The notes: a model not told the origin generated them from the letters alone. A stretch of 64,000 nucleotides of DNA from Paenibacillus glycanilyticus NBRC 16618 (GCF_004000805.1 NZ_BILY01000009.1:62001-126000); one strand, 5' to 3'. Counted from the first letter of the stretch, positions 1 through 7,985 are shown. Numbers and translations are program-made.

Positions 1-411
1 CAAACGAAAATCGCTCGACTCGGCGAGCTGGTTGATCAATTCGTAGAAGCAGATAAATATGTATTCGTTAACCCGACTTGGAATTTCTCTTATCCTCCAG
101 TATTGAAAGCATACATTGACTCGATTTGCGTCGCTGGAAAAACGTTTAAATATACGGAAAATGGTCCTGTAGGTCTTCTAGACAACAAAAAAGCCATCCA
201 CATTCAAGCTAGTGGAAGCGTACTTTCCCCGGGCTCCGATTATGCTGATTTTGAAATTGGGCACCGTCATCTGGACGTCATTATGAAATTCATCGGTGTT
301 CCTAGCTTTGACGCTATATTCGTAGAAGGCATGGCGGCAGCGGCAGATCAGGCTCGTCAAATTAAAGAGAATGCCATTCAACAAGCTTGGAAACTTGCAA
401 GAACATTCTAA
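1..411 (+). CDS. FMN-dependent NADH-azoreductase, C-terminal part (5' end outside window)
   Basis: Reading frame 1 is open from the first base to the TAA at 409-411, so the gene begins upstream of the window. The visible 136 residues match the C-terminal two thirds of flavodoxin-fold azoreductases: [17 protein letters not shown], the FMN-site region of the AzoR family, then the [10 protein letters not shown] and FEIGHRHL segments. The family reduces quinones and azo compounds by two electrons with NAD(P)H in the cytoplasm. The next gene is a close paralogue, so this is a tandem duplication. A TTG inside the sequence at 103 is not the start, because homologous sequence continues upstream of it. 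Function is confident; start and regulation cannot be seen. Confidence 0.9.
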   Translation, partial: QTKIARLGELVDQFVEADKYVFVNPTWNFSYPPVLKAYIDSICVAGKTFKYTENGPVGLLDNKKAIHIQASGSVLSPGSDYADFEIGHRHLDVIMKFIGVPSFDAIFVEGMAAAADQARQIKENAIQQAWKLARTF

Positions 412-432
412 TGTGGAGGGAGCCATATTAAC

Positions 433-1116
433 TTGATCCAACTTTTAAAAAAAATCTTCAGCTCTAATCATGACAATGGCCGCAAACATAAAGTGTTGTA
501 TATAACGGCTCATCCCAAAAATCAAGACACTTCATATAGCATGTCCGTTGGCGCGGCGTTTATAGAGACATATAGAAAAGCAAACCCTAACGACGAAATC
601 ATTCACCTTGATCTGTATAAATCGAACATACCGGAGATCGATGCCGATGTATTGAACGGTTGGAAGAAAGCGGGGGAAGGCAAGCCATTATCCGCTGCAG
701 AACAAATCAAAATTGATCGTTTAAACGAACTCGTGGATCAATTTGTGGAAGTCGATAAATATATTTTTGTGAACCCTATATGGAACTTTTCTTTTCCGCC
801 CGTGTTGAAGGCCTATATCGATTCTATCTGCGTAGCGGGGAAGACATTCCAGTATGTCGCAGGCAAAGGTCCGGTTGGGTTATTGGAACACAAAAAGGCG
901 GTTCATATTCAAGCCAGCGGCAGTGTATTGTCGCCTGGTTCTGACTTTGCCGCTTTCGAGATGGGGCATCGCCACCTGAACGTAATCATGAAATTTCTTG
1001 GTGTTCCGAGCTTGGAAGGGATCTTTGTGGAAGGCACGGCATCAGCTTCGGATCAAGCAAAGACGATTATTGACAAAACCATCCGTAAAGCGCGTGAGAT
1101 TGCGAAGACATTTTAA
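433..1116 (+). CDS. FMN-dependent NADH-azoreductase, second tandem copy
   Basis: A 227-residue flavodoxin-like azoreductase carrying VLYITAHPKNQDTSYS near the N-terminus (FMN phosphate loop region), [17 protein letters not shown] and [10 protein letters not shown]. It parallels the truncated upstream copy along its whole visible length and starts 21 bases after it, so the two are probably cotranscribed. Homologues usually begin close to the VLYITAHP strand; this one has about 20 extra polar residues in front. The TTG at 433 lies 12 bases after GGAGGG (415-420), which is long; an in-frame ATT at 427 is better spaced at 6 bases. Likely role is quinone/azo reduction in electrophile stress, by analogy with the azoR genes of Bacillus. 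A hairpin follows the stop. Confidence 0.9.
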   Translation: MIQLLKKIFSSNHDNGRKHKVLYITAHPKNQDTSYSMSVGAAFIETYRKANPNDEIIHLDLYKSNIPEIDADVLNGWKKAGEGKPLSAAEQIKIDRLNELVDQFVEVDKYIFVNPIWNFSFPPVLKAYIDSICVAGKTFQYVAGKGPVGLLEHKKAVHIQASGSVLSPGSDFAAFEMGHRHLNVIMKFLGVPSLEGIFVEGTASASDQAKTIIDKTIRKAREIAKTF

Positions 1117-1130
1117 TTATGGAATTGAGG

Positions 1131-1165
1131 ATCAAGCCGGGTCGATATAATCGATCCGGCTTGAT
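1131..1165 (+). terminator. Hairpin terminator after the azoreductases
   Basis: ATCAAGCCGGGTCGAT at 1131-1146 pairs with ATCGATCCGGCTTGAT at 1150-1165 through 16 base pairs, one of them G-T, around a 3-base loop. It starts 15 bases after the azoreductase stop. Only a short T tract follows, so termination may be partial. Confidence 0.6.
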
Positions 1166-1239
1166 TTATGTAGAAAACACATACGACCTTGTGCATTTAA
1201 TCTATGCGAAAGTCATCCATGAAGAGTCTAAGGAGAACA

Positions 1240-1253
1240 GTAATATACATTAC
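1240..1253. promoter_or_regulatory. Predicted Crp/Fnr-type operator (box 1)
   Basis: The sequence GTAAT-ATAC-ATTAC is an inverted repeat with 5-base arms and a 4-base spacer, the geometry of Fnr/CprK-type sites (known sites of that class: TTGAT-N4-ATCAA, TTAAT-N4-ATTAA). The same arms occur at 2149 and 10409. A TATGAT -10-like hexamer begins at 1265, so if that promoter is used the dyad overlaps the -35 region and would suit autorepression of the downstream Crp/Fnr gene. No binding data; inferred from recurrence. Confidence 0.55.
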
Positions 1254-1386
1254 AACAAAGTGGTTATGATTAGTGATTTTATTTTGGGAAAAACTAAAGC
1301 GGTAAAACTGCGATTTCGCACAATTTGAGTGTTATTGTTCAGGTTTGAGATGATCTATACAGAATTCAGGAGGTGGGCACCTCGGA

Positions 1387-2088
1387 ATGTTAGATAAACG
1401 ATATTACTTATCACAAATGAGCATTTTTGATGTACTGACTCCCGATGACTTAGATGAACTGGATCATATATCTCCGATGACACATTTTAATACTGTCCCT
1501 AAAGGGACTATCATACAGAAGCCTGATACTGCTCAAGACGGATTGTATTTTATTAAAGAAGGAAAAGTACGTTTATATAGAATTACTCCGGAAGGTAAGC
1601 AATTTACGGTGGTCATTTTAGGTAAGGGTAACATCTTCGGTGAAATAGAAACATTTTCGTTTGGAACGAATGGTTATTACATCGAGACCATGGATGAAAC
1701 GTTGATCTGTTCGGTGTCTAAACAAAATTTTGAAGGATTCCTTGCTGAACGGCCTTTGCTTGCTATGAAAATGTTAACGGAATTGAGTAAGGTTCTTAAG
1801 GATAAGGATGAGATGCTTGAAAAGTTGGCCCTTGGTGATGTCCGAGAGCGCATACTTCATTTATTATTCAAGCTATCCGAACGATTTGGAGTCGAAGATG
1901 AGGGGAATATAAGAATCGACTTGCCAATCACACACCAGGATTTAGCGAATATGGTAGGCGCTACTCGCGAAGCGGTTTCTGTTATATTGAAGACTCTTGA
2001 GAGGAACAATATTATTCAAACGGGAAGAAAATCGATTTCCATCTCACCCTTGAAAGTAGCGGAAATACTCGAACTTACCTACTCGTGA
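1387..2088 (+). CDS. Crp/Fnr family transcriptional regulator (copy 1)
   Basis: A 233-residue protein with an N-terminal cyclic-nucleotide-binding-like beta roll (about residues 20-135; GKGNIFGEIETFSFG corresponds to the conserved turn), a dimerisation helix and a C-terminal winged helix (about 150-220) with DLANMVGATREAVSVILKTL as the recognition helix. There is no cysteine cluster of the Fnr iron-sulfur type, so the ligand is unknown. The ATG follows AGGAGGTG by about 11 bases. The next gene encodes a paralogue of nearly equal length and design. A GTAAT-N4-ATTAC dyad lies upstream, suggesting autoregulation, and the neighbouring azoreductases suggest an electrophile or redox signal; both points are inference. 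Confidence 0.92.
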   Translation: MLDKRYYLSQMSIFDVLTPDDLDELDHISPMTHFNTVPKGTIIQKPDTAQDGLYFIKEGKVRLYRITPEGKQFTVVILGKGNIFGEIETFSFGTNGYYIETMDETLICSVSKQNFEGFLAERPLLAMKMLTELSKVLKDKDEMLEKLALGDVRERILHLLFKLSERFGVEDEGNIRIDLPITHQDLANMVGATREAVSVILKTLERNNIIQTGRKSISISPLKVAEILELTYS

Positions 2089-2109
2089 AGAAAGTAAGAA
2101 AGCAAAACA

Positions 2110-2138
2110 TAGCAGCTCCCAATGCGGGGGCTGCTTTT
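2110..2138 (+). terminator. Rho-independent terminator of Crp/Fnr copy 1
   Basis: AGCAGCTCCC (2111-2120) can pair with GGGGGCTGCT (2126-2135, one mismatch) around a short loop, followed by TTTT. It separates the two Crp/Fnr genes into different transcription units. Confidence 0.8.
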
Positions 2139-2148
2139 CGTTCCTTTT

Positions 2149-2162
2149 GTAATCTAGATTAC
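2149..2162. promoter_or_regulatory. Predicted Crp/Fnr-type operator (box 2)
   Basis: GTAATCTAGATTAC is a perfect 14-base palindrome, GTAAT-N4-ATTAC. A TATGAT hexamer starts at 2186, 23 bases downstream, placing the dyad centre near -42 from the inferred start of transcription. That is the class II activator position known for Crp/Fnr proteins. The same spacing (22 bases) is found at box 3 (10409), so the architecture, not just the word, is conserved. Confidence 0.65.
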
Positions 2163-2209
2163 AGATGAGATTCAGCTTGCTAAGCTATGATGGCACTGGA
2201 GGGTTTCAA

Positions 2210-2257
2210 ATGAAAAAAAACTTTTTATCGGGAACTAACGGAGCATATGGAAGCTAA
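2210..2257 (+). CDS. Possible 15-residue leader peptide overlapping the second Crp/Fnr gene
   Basis: An ATG at 2210 has the best ribosome site of this leader, GGAGGG at 2198-2203, and opens MKKNFLSGTNGAYGS before a TAA that overlaps the start codon region of the regulator at 2247. The regulator's own ATG has only GGAG three bases away, which is too close for efficient initiation. Translation of the small frame could therefore deliver ribosomes to the regulator by coupling. It has no recognisable domain; it might equally be an untranslated leader. Confidence 0.35.
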   Translation: MKKNFLSGTNGAYGS

Positions 2258-2933
2258 ATTCAGCATGTCGCAAATTAAGTTATTCGAATCTCTTTCGTCG
2301 GCAATAATTGATGAGATGAATCAGGGCATGAATGATTCAAATCTGATTACGAAGCCGAAAAACCACATCATTCAAACACCTGGTCATGAGAAAAATGGTT
2401 TGTTTTTCATCATTTCCGGTAAAGTTCGATTCTATAAAACCAATTCAGCCGGTAAAGAATATACGGTTTGCATTCTTGACGATGGGGGAGTGTTTGGCGA
2501 AGTTGACTCGTTCTCTTTAGGGAATAAAGGAACTTATGCAGAAACGCTGGAGGGAACGACATTCTATAGAATGCCGAATGAACAATTCGAGCTTCTTATT
2601 ACCAAATATCCAGAGCTTTCTTTACCCTTCTTATCCGAAATAAGCAGGCGATTGCGACTTCAGGATGAATTAATTGAAAAACTGGTTTTTAGAGATCTTC
2701 GAGGAAAAGTACTTTACTTTCTCAACAGACTTTCCAATAAATTTGGTATTGAAGAAGACGGATACCTAAAGATCGATATACCGCTAACACATCAAGAGCT
2801 GGCTAATATGATTGGTGCTACAAGAGAAGCTGTATCGCTTACCTTACAAGAACTATCCAACGAAGGAATACTCTTAACCAGCAGAAAAATGATCATGATT
2901 CATATTGAAAAGGCAATGAATGAATTGACATGA
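2247..2933 (+). CDS. Crp/Fnr family transcriptional regulator (copy 2)
   Basis: A 228-residue paralogue of the preceding regulator with the same order: beta-roll sensor (GGVFGEVDSFSLGNKG near residue 85), long helix, and C-terminal helix-turn-helix with ELANMIGATREAVSLTLQEL. The ATG at 2247 is chosen because the protein then aligns with its paralogue from the first residues, although its ribosome site is weak and a strongly initiated small frame overlaps it. A class-II-positioned GTAAT-N4-ATTAC dyad lies upstream of the promoter, so this gene is predicted to be activated by itself or by copy 1. The ligand is unknown. Confidence 0.92.
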   Translation: MEAKFSMSQIKLFESLSSAIIDEMNQGMNDSNLITKPKNHIIQTPGHEKNGLFFIISGKVRFYKTNSAGKEYTVCILDDGGVFGEVDSFSLGNKGTYAETLEGTTFYRMPNEQFELLITKYPELSLPFLSEISRRLRLQDELIEKLVFRDLRGKVLYFLNRLSNKFGIEEDGYLKIDIPLTHQELANMIGATREAVSLTLQELSNEGILLTSRKMIMIHIEKAMNELT

Positions 2934-3056
2934 TTGTAATCTTTAGCTGTAGCGTATAAAGCACCGCTTCGTTCACAATAATGGATTCTGTATGACTTGA
3001 GAAAACCAAAGACGGTTATTCGATTAAAAATTGAGAGCTACACGAGGTGCAAGTGA

Positions 3057-3890
3057 GTGTATCCAATAGTAATGTCGTGGGATGTCCCTGCGATGCTAGT
3101 GATGTTCATGCTTGGTTTAATCGCTTCGACATTTGGTGCCATTGTGGGTTTAGGCGGTGGGGTTGTAATCGTGCCCGCGTTGCTCCTGCTCGGTCCGTCC
3201 ATGCTCGGCAAGAACATAGACACGCCGCTGGCAGTTGGCGTATCGCTTGGTGCTCTCGTGTTTACATCGTTTACATCCACGCTAACGTTTGTGAAGGAGG
3301 GCAAAGTTGACCTTCGCAGTGCCTTATTCTTCTCGATCTCGAGTGGTCCATTATCGGTATTGGGCGCAAGCCTGACCTCGCTGTTCGATCCGGAAATATT
3401 CCGGCGAGCATTCGGGTATTTCATGCTGTTCATGGTCATGCTGCTTCTGTTTCGAAAACACATCAAACCTTATACCGGTAACTGGCGTTATGTGCGGAAA
3501 TACACCGATAGCGCTGGAGTGGAGCAGGAATACGGTTATAACGTGTTACCAGCATTGTTAATTGGGGGGGCCGTCGGCTTAATTGCCGGATTGCTCGGCA
3601 TCGGCGGTGGTATATTGCTCATTCCGACCATGCTGCTTTTATTCCGCTTCCCGCCGCATATGGCTACCGCTACCTCAATGGCGGTTATCTTCGTCTCGGC
3701 ATTGTTCGGCAGCGGCATGCATCTGATCCGCGGTGAATGGGACTGGTTGCTTGTATTGTCTCTGGCCCCGGGAGCGCTGCTTGGCGGCTGGATCGGCGCA
3801 CGCATATCGCGACGGATCAGCAGCGTGCTGCTGATCCGCATCATGTGCGGCACCTTGCTGCTGTTCGCAGTGAGGATGATTCTTACATAA
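3057..3890 (+). CDS. TauE/SafE family membrane exporter
   Basis: A 277-residue, very hydrophobic protein with about eight predicted membrane helices arranged as two halves, each carrying the glycine-rich motif of TauE/SafE (DUF81) permeases: GLGGGVVIVPALLLLG near residue 34 and GLLGIGGGILLIPTMLLLF near residue 180. The family exports sulfite, sulfoacetate or other small organosulfur anions. The GTG at 3057 lies 7 bases after GAGGTG (3044-3049). It is a single gene between the Crp/Fnr pair and a bidirectional terminator. The substrate here cannot be told from sequence. Confidence 0.88.
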   Translation: MYPIVMSWDVPAMLVMFMLGLIASTFGAIVGLGGGVVIVPALLLLGPSMLGKNIDTPLAVGVSLGALVFTSFTSTLTFVKEGKVDLRSALFFSISSGPLSVLGASLTSLFDPEIFRRAFGYFMLFMVMLLLFRKHIKPYTGNWRYVRKYTDSAGVEQEYGYNVLPALLIGGAVGLIAGLLGIGGGILLIPTMLLLFRFPPHMATATSMAVIFVSALFGSGMHLIRGEWDWLLVLSLAPGALLGGWIGARISRRISSVLLIRIMCGTLLLFAVRMILT

Positions 3891-3914
3891 CTCGGGAAAA
3901 AGCAAGCCATACAA

Positions 3915-3973
3915 AAATCCCCTCCAGTTCATGGTGAGTTCGTTGTAAACTCAACATGAACTGGAGGGGATTT
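3915..3973. terminator. Bidirectional terminator between the exporter and the ABM gene
   Basis: AAATCCCCTCCAGTTCATG (from 3915) pairs with CATGAACTGGAGGGGATTT (to 3973), with a second inner pairing GAGTT/AACTC in the loop. A-rich and T-rich flanks on each side suit termination of both converging transcripts. Confidence 0.85.
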
Positions 3974-4007
3974 AATCAATTATTCATATAACTTCAATTT
4001 CACAGTT

Positions 4008-4355
4008 TCAAGAAAAATGCTTGCCTACCGTAATCGTAGTTCCCCACTCAGCTGTCGGTGTGTAGAAGCTAAGCTCCCTTCCCAATAAAAACTTTGCTGC
4101 CTTCGTATAAGGACCTTGACGATAAGCCTTCGATTCCTCTTCTGCCAGCCAAGTCTCTTTTGAACAGTTCCAAATTTCATAGAAGACAATTTCATCCGGA
4201 TTGTCAACATTCTCATGAACAATTCCATTTACAAATGTCGGTTCTTTTGACATGGTATCAAACAGTGGCTTTAGATTATCAAAAAAGGCTTGTTTGTCCG
4301 AGTTCGGCTTTAATTGAAAGCGTGCAATAATTACGCTTTGTTCTTTTGCGTTCAT
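4008..4355 (-). CDS. ABM-domain (antibiotic biosynthesis monooxygenase-like) protein
   Basis: A 115-residue single-domain ABM/ferredoxin-like protein: ARFQLKPNSDKQAFFDNLKPLF as the first strand and helix, then the central IVFYEIWNCSKETWLAEEES segment in which the FYE.W pattern of the family is present. Small ABM proteins of this type include quinol monooxygenases (YgiN) and haem-degrading enzymes; the residues here do not separate these. The ATG follows an AAAGGAG site on the minus strand. A second ABM gene lies at 44420 in a detoxification operon. Monocistronic, converging on the exporter gene. Confidence 0.8.
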   Translation of the reverse strand: MNAKEQSVIIARFQLKPNSDKQAFFDNLKPLFDTMSKEPTFVNGIVHENVDNPDEIVFYEIWNCSKETWLAEEESKAYRQGPYTKAAKFLLGRELSFYTPTAEWGTTITVGKHFS

Positions 4356-4624
4356 AATAATTACTCCTTTAGAGATGATTTTGTTTGTTTCCCGGGAATA
4401 CTTCAGATTATATCGAGAACTTTACGAATGGTCTGTATGCTAAATTACAAATCAGGTCTGGCAAAGTTCCACAACATCCGTTTTAGAATTTCCTCCAGCC
4501 CATTAGAATTATTCAGAACCCCCAAACACGGACCGTATATATCCGGAAGGAAATGAGAATTGTATAAATTGCATTGCAAGCTGCTCTCTTGAGCGTCACT
4601 GGCATCATTACAGGAGGAGATCTG

Positions 4625-4957
4625 ATGAAGGTATTTCCGTTAACAGAAGAAAATTTCCAAGTGCAAATCGACCATGGGATTACACTAGTGGGCTTTTTTA
4701 AATCCGAATGTGAGGCCTGCCAACAACAGCTTCCTATCTTAGAAGAGCTAGCCGATGAAGTAAAACATCAGGCAACACTTGTTCAAGTTGATATTGAACA
4801 AGAAGGAGAACTTGCCTCGACATATGGCGTAATGAACACTCCGACTTTCATGCTATTTAAGGACGGATACCAAGTAGAAACACTACATGGCTTTCAAAAT
4901 AAAGAAAATCTGAAGCAGACCATCCTCCGATATTCAGCAATTGGAGATACGTGCTGA
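4625..4957 (+). CDS. Thioredoxin-like protein
   Basis: A 110-residue thioredoxin fold. The redox motif is CEAC in GFFKSECEACQQQLP (cysteines near residues 29 and 32), and the cis-proline loop NTPTFMLFKDG lies near residue 75. The usual tryptophan before the first cysteine is replaced by Ser-Glu, so it is not a classical thioredoxin with WCGPC. ATG 4625 is chosen over an upstream in-frame start at 4574 because AGGAGGA is 8 bases in front. No signal peptide, so it is cytoplasmic. A strong terminator follows; it is probably monocistronic. The redox partner is unknown. Confidence 0.85.
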   Translation: MKVFPLTEENFQVQIDHGITLVGFFKSECEACQQQLPILEELADEVKHQATLVQVDIEQEGELASTYGVMNTPTFMLFKDGYQVETLHGFQNKENLKQTILRYSAIGDTC

Positions 4958-4984
4958 TCTCATTCTTCAATGATTTTGATGGAG

Positions 4985-5013
4985 AACCTGTTCGTTATAC
5001 TGAACAGGTTTTT
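4985..5013 (+). terminator. Terminator of the thioredoxin-like gene
   Basis: AACCTGTTC (4985-4993) pairs with GAACAGGTT (5002-5010), followed by TTTTGTGTTTTTT. Confidence 0.85.
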
Positions 5014-5037
5014 GTGTTTTTTCACTGTCTCAGCGGC

Positions 5038-5065
5038 GAATCATTTTCCACATTAAGGACATACT
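5038..5065 (+). promoter_or_regulatory. Candidate forespore (sigma-G-type) promoter of the germination operon
   Basis: GAATCA at 5038-5043 and CATACT at 5060-5065 are separated by 16 bases and resemble the GAATA / CATANTA elements known for sigma-G promoters. The position 28 bases before the gerA-type start and the spore-specific function of the operon support it. The assignment rests on pattern resemblance only. Confidence 0.4.
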
Positions 5066-5092
5066 GGGGGGATAAGAAGGGGAGAATGGTAA

Positions 5093-6580
5093 ATGGAATC
5101 TTTGCATGCGTCAGCCAGCGCAAATTTGCAGGAGCTAAAGCGCCTTTATACCGGAAACGAACTATTCACGATCCATAATATAGGTAAATCAGATGCCTAC
5201 GATGAGGCAGTTGTTATCTATCTGAATTCGCTCGTGGATGAAAAACGATTAAACCAGTTCATTATTCGAAAAATGAATATGGATTTACGTGAACACAGTG
5301 GACCCGCTGGAGAAGTCTTATTGAATTCGTTGCATACACTTGGCGAAGTCACCATTCTCGAAGGGATCGAAGAAATCATAAACCATATTGCGGATGCCAA
5401 TTTCGTATTGATCATCAACGGGCATGTCGAGGCTTATGCCATGAAATTGCCGGGCTTCGAGACGAGGGCCATAGAGGAACCGCAGGTTGAACTTAACATT
5501 CGCGGCCCGCGCGAAGCCTTCACCGAGGACTTGCAAAAAAACTTGGGCATAGTGTTGCGGCGGATAAAGTCGCCGCAATTGAAAGCGAAATCGTATGTGA
5601 TCGGGAAAGACAGCCAAACGAAAGTGATGCTTCTCTATCTTGCCGACAGAACCGATCCCCAAGTGTTGAACGAGCTCAGACAACGGATTGATGCCATTCA
5701 ATTAGACGTGCTATCGGATAGCATGCAGATCGAAGAGTGGATCCAAGACAGCACGTTTTCGCCATTCCCGCAATTACTGAATACGGAAAGGCCTGATCGG
5801 GTCGTCAAGGCGATGAGTAGGGGCAAGATTGTCATTATGACGGATGGTACGCCGAATGCTCTTATTGCCCCGAGCACGTTTTTTGAAATGCTTCATCCCA
5901 GCGAGGATCAATTTGAACGGTTTTACTTTGCCAATTTTTTACGTACGATCCGACTCATTACTTTGATTGTTTCATTAATCGGTCCTTCATTCTACATAGC
6001 ATTGACTACGTTCCATCTTGAGATGATTCCGACGCCTTTGTTAATGACGTTTCTATCTGCAAAGGCGGGGATTCCATTTCCTACCTTCATAGAAGCTTTG
6101 ATCATGGAGGTCGCTTTCGAGGTGCTGCGGGAAGCGAGTATGCGTCTGCCTCGCATTATGGGACAATCCGTCAGTATCGTAGGAGCGCTAATCATCGGGG
6201 AAGCAGCCGTTCAATCCGGGATAGTTTCTCGTCCAATGGTAATTGTCGTTGCAATGACGGGAATTGCTTCCTTTACAATCCCTTACTACAGTACGGCTAT
6301 CGCACTTCGCTTGTTGCGTTTTCCGTTAATGTTCCTGACGGCCTTTACGGGGATGTTCGGATTATCCATAGGAATGTTTATTGTCATTTTCCACGTTTGC
6401 TCCCTACGGTTCTGTGGCGTTCTGTATCTTGATCCGATCGGTACAGAAGGTTATAAGCATTCAATAAAAAAAATCTTCTTGCCCCCAGTCCGTTACAGAG
6501 CAAGATTGAAACGCGAAAGGAGTGAAATCGATGTACCCAATAGACAATCTCATTATTTTCACGGGAAGGAATGGGATTAG
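5093..6580 (+). CDS. Spore germinant receptor A subunit (GerA/GerKA family)
   Basis: A 495-residue GerA-family protein. A soluble N-terminal half (about residues 1-280) contains the typical ESLHTLGEVTILEGIEEIINHIADANFVLIING and EPQVELNIRGPREAFTEDLQKNLGIVLRRIK signatures; the C-terminal half has several membrane helices beginning near residue 285. The A subunit is part of the inner-spore-membrane receptor that senses nutrients and triggers germination. The ATG has AAGGGGAG 8 bases upstream. The C subunit gene overlaps its end by 50 bases. The germinant recognised cannot be predicted. Confidence 0.95.
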   Translation: MESLHASASANLQELKRLYTGNELFTIHNIGKSDAYDEAVVIYLNSLVDEKRLNQFIIRKMNMDLREHSGPAGEVLLNSLHTLGEVTILEGIEEIINHIADANFVLIINGHVEAYAMKLPGFETRAIEEPQVELNIRGPREAFTEDLQKNLGIVLRRIKSPQLKAKSYVIGKDSQTKVMLLYLADRTDPQVLNELRQRIDAIQLDVLSDSMQIEEWIQDSTFSPFPQLLNTERPDRVVKAMSRGKIVIMTDGTPNALIAPSTFFEMLHPSEDQFERFYFANFLRTIRLITLIVSLIGPSFYIALTTFHLEMIPTPLLMTFLSAKAGIPFPTFIEALIMEVAFEVLREASMRLPRIMGQSVSIVGALIIGEAAVQSGIVSRPMVIVVAMTGIASFTIPYYSTAIALRLLRFPLMFLTAFTGMFGLSIGMFIVIFHVCSLRFCGVLYLDPIGTEGYKHSIKKIFLPPVRYRARLKRERSEIDVPNRQSHYFHGKEWD

Positions 6581-7745
6581 TCAAAAAAGAGGAGTAGGCT
6601 TTTTTTTAGTTGCACTATGCTTGCTTTCGATAACAGGTTGCTCGCCGGACGTAAACGAAATCAGCGATATTGCTTTGGTTACAGCAGCTGCAATCGATTA
6701 CGATGTCGAAACGAATAAATATTCGTTTAGCGCCTTTTGCGTCATGCCCTCAAATACAAGCCAGGAAAAGGCTTCGGCACTCACCCAATGGGTTTCAAGC
6801 GCTACAGGTAAAACGCCATTAGATGCTGCAAGAAAAATGAGGTCACGAGTCGGAAAGAATTTAATCTTCCAGCATAATAAATTTTTTATTATCAGCGAGA
6901 GCGCGGCAAAACATTCTCTTTTTGAGGTGATGGACTACCTGTCGAGGAAAAGAGAATTTCGGCTTACGGCATATCCAATCATTGTGCCAGGGCAAGCATC
7001 CGATAAACTTAAGCTCGGTACGGAATCCGGTGATATGTTATCCAACGACTTGCTGGGTCAAGTCCGTAATAATAAGCTGTCCGGTCAAGATGTAGCGTTA
7101 ACGATTAAAGATTTTGTGGATTTATTCGAGAATCCTACTCGGGGGTTCGTGGCAGGCAGAATAATGATGAAAACATCAGAGACTAATAAAAAAGAGTTTC
7201 TCACTGTGACCGGGGGGGCAGTTATATACAAACAGAAATTTGCAGGATGGGTGGATGGTAACGACGTATTGATTCTTAATTCGTTATCGAAAAGGAAAGT
7301 ATGGAAAGATATTGAGTTCAATGATGTCATTCATTCGAAGAACGGTTCGGTATTTTCAGCATTATTCCATGAAAAAGATTTGGACATCCATGGCGATATT
7401 CAGAATGGAAGACCCAAAATGAGTGTGTATCTTAAATACACTGCTTCTGTGGAGGATATCAACAAAGATTCCGATGTCGGTGATGCGAGTGTTATTTCAC
7501 AAATGGAACAAGCAGCCTCCAGTCATTTGGAGGAAAAAATAAATAAGAGTTTAGCGTTTTTTCAAAAAAATTTGAAAATAGATGTTCTTGGATTCTCCGA
7601 TTATTACAGTCAGTATCACTCGAAAGCATGGAAAACAATGCAGAAGGATTGGGAGACTCTTTACCCCATGATTCCGATCCAAGTTCACGTCACCGTTCTG
7701 ATTGAAAAATCCGGCATGACTACATACATAAAGGAGGAGTCGTAA
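6531..7745 (+). CDS. Spore germinant receptor C subunit, lipoprotein (GerC/GerKC family)
   Basis: A 404-residue GerC-family protein. After a charged start there is a hydrophobic stretch ending in LLSITGC, a lipobox with the modified cysteine near residue 37, so the mature protein is lipid-anchored to the outer face of the inner spore membrane. The remainder carries family segments such as TPLDAARKMRSRVGKNLIFQHNKFFIIS. ATG 6531 is preferred to GTG 6522 because AAAGGAG ends at 6522. It overlaps the A-subunit gene and abuts the D-subunit gene with no gap, indicating one operon. The N-terminal extension before the hydrophobic core is longer than usual. Confidence 0.92.
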   Translation: MYPIDNLIIFTGRNGISQKRGVGFFLVALCLLSITGCSPDVNEISDIALVTAAAIDYDVETNKYSFSAFCVMPSNTSQEKASALTQWVSSATGKTPLDAARKMRSRVGKNLIFQHNKFFIISESAAKHSLFEVMDYLSRKREFRLTAYPIIVPGQASDKLKLGTESGDMLSNDLLGQVRNNKLSGQDVALTIKDFVDLFENPTRGFVAGRIMMKTSETNKKEFLTVTGGAVIYKQKFAGWVDGNDVLILNSLSKRKVWKDIEFNDVIHSKNGSVFSALFHEKDLDIHGDIQNGRPKMSVYLKYTASVEDINKDSDVGDASVISQMEQAASSHLEEKINKSLAFFQKNLKIDVLGFSDYYSQYHSKAWKTMQKDWETLYPMIPIQVHVTVLIEKSGMTTYIKEES

Positions 7746-7985
7746 ATGTTTAATATAGCTATTTTTGTTGGCTCCCTTTGTTATGGCGTTGTATATTTTG
7801 TCCTGTTGCGCAAACGAGGAAAGCTATCCGATGCTGTAATTATGCTGCTTCTTTGCGGTTTCATTGCGGGTTATAACGCTCCATATATCGGGAAAAGGTG
7901 GCCAACGGTAGAAAAGCTGTACAACGGCTTATATACTCCCCTCTCCCGGTACATCTTCAGTCATCTATTGAGTTTTAATAAGTGA
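7746..7985 (+). CDS. Small two-helix membrane protein, probable germinant receptor D subunit
   Basis: A 79-residue protein with two hydrophobic segments (about residues 2-20 and 31-46) separated by the basic turn LLRKRGKLSD. Its ATG immediately follows the C-subunit stop codon, and the B-subunit gene begins 13 bases after its end. Small two-helix D proteins inside germinant receptor operons are known in Bacillus to modulate germination. Size, topology and position match that class; I recognise no sequence signature beyond that. Confidence 0.7.
   Translation: MFNIAIFVGSLCYGVVYFVLLRKRGKLSDAVIMLLLCGFIAGYNAPYIGKRWPTVEKLYNGLYTPLSRYIFSHLLSFNK

Noticed and set aside
1119-1328. 69-codon plus-strand frame after the second azoreductase
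   Set aside because: Its first third is the terminator hairpin and it contains the 1240 dyad; there is no ribosome site or family resemblance.
2935-2950. GTAATCTTTAGC before the TauE-like gene as a fifth Crp/Fnr box
   Set aside because: Only the left arm is present; the right arm ATTAC is absent.
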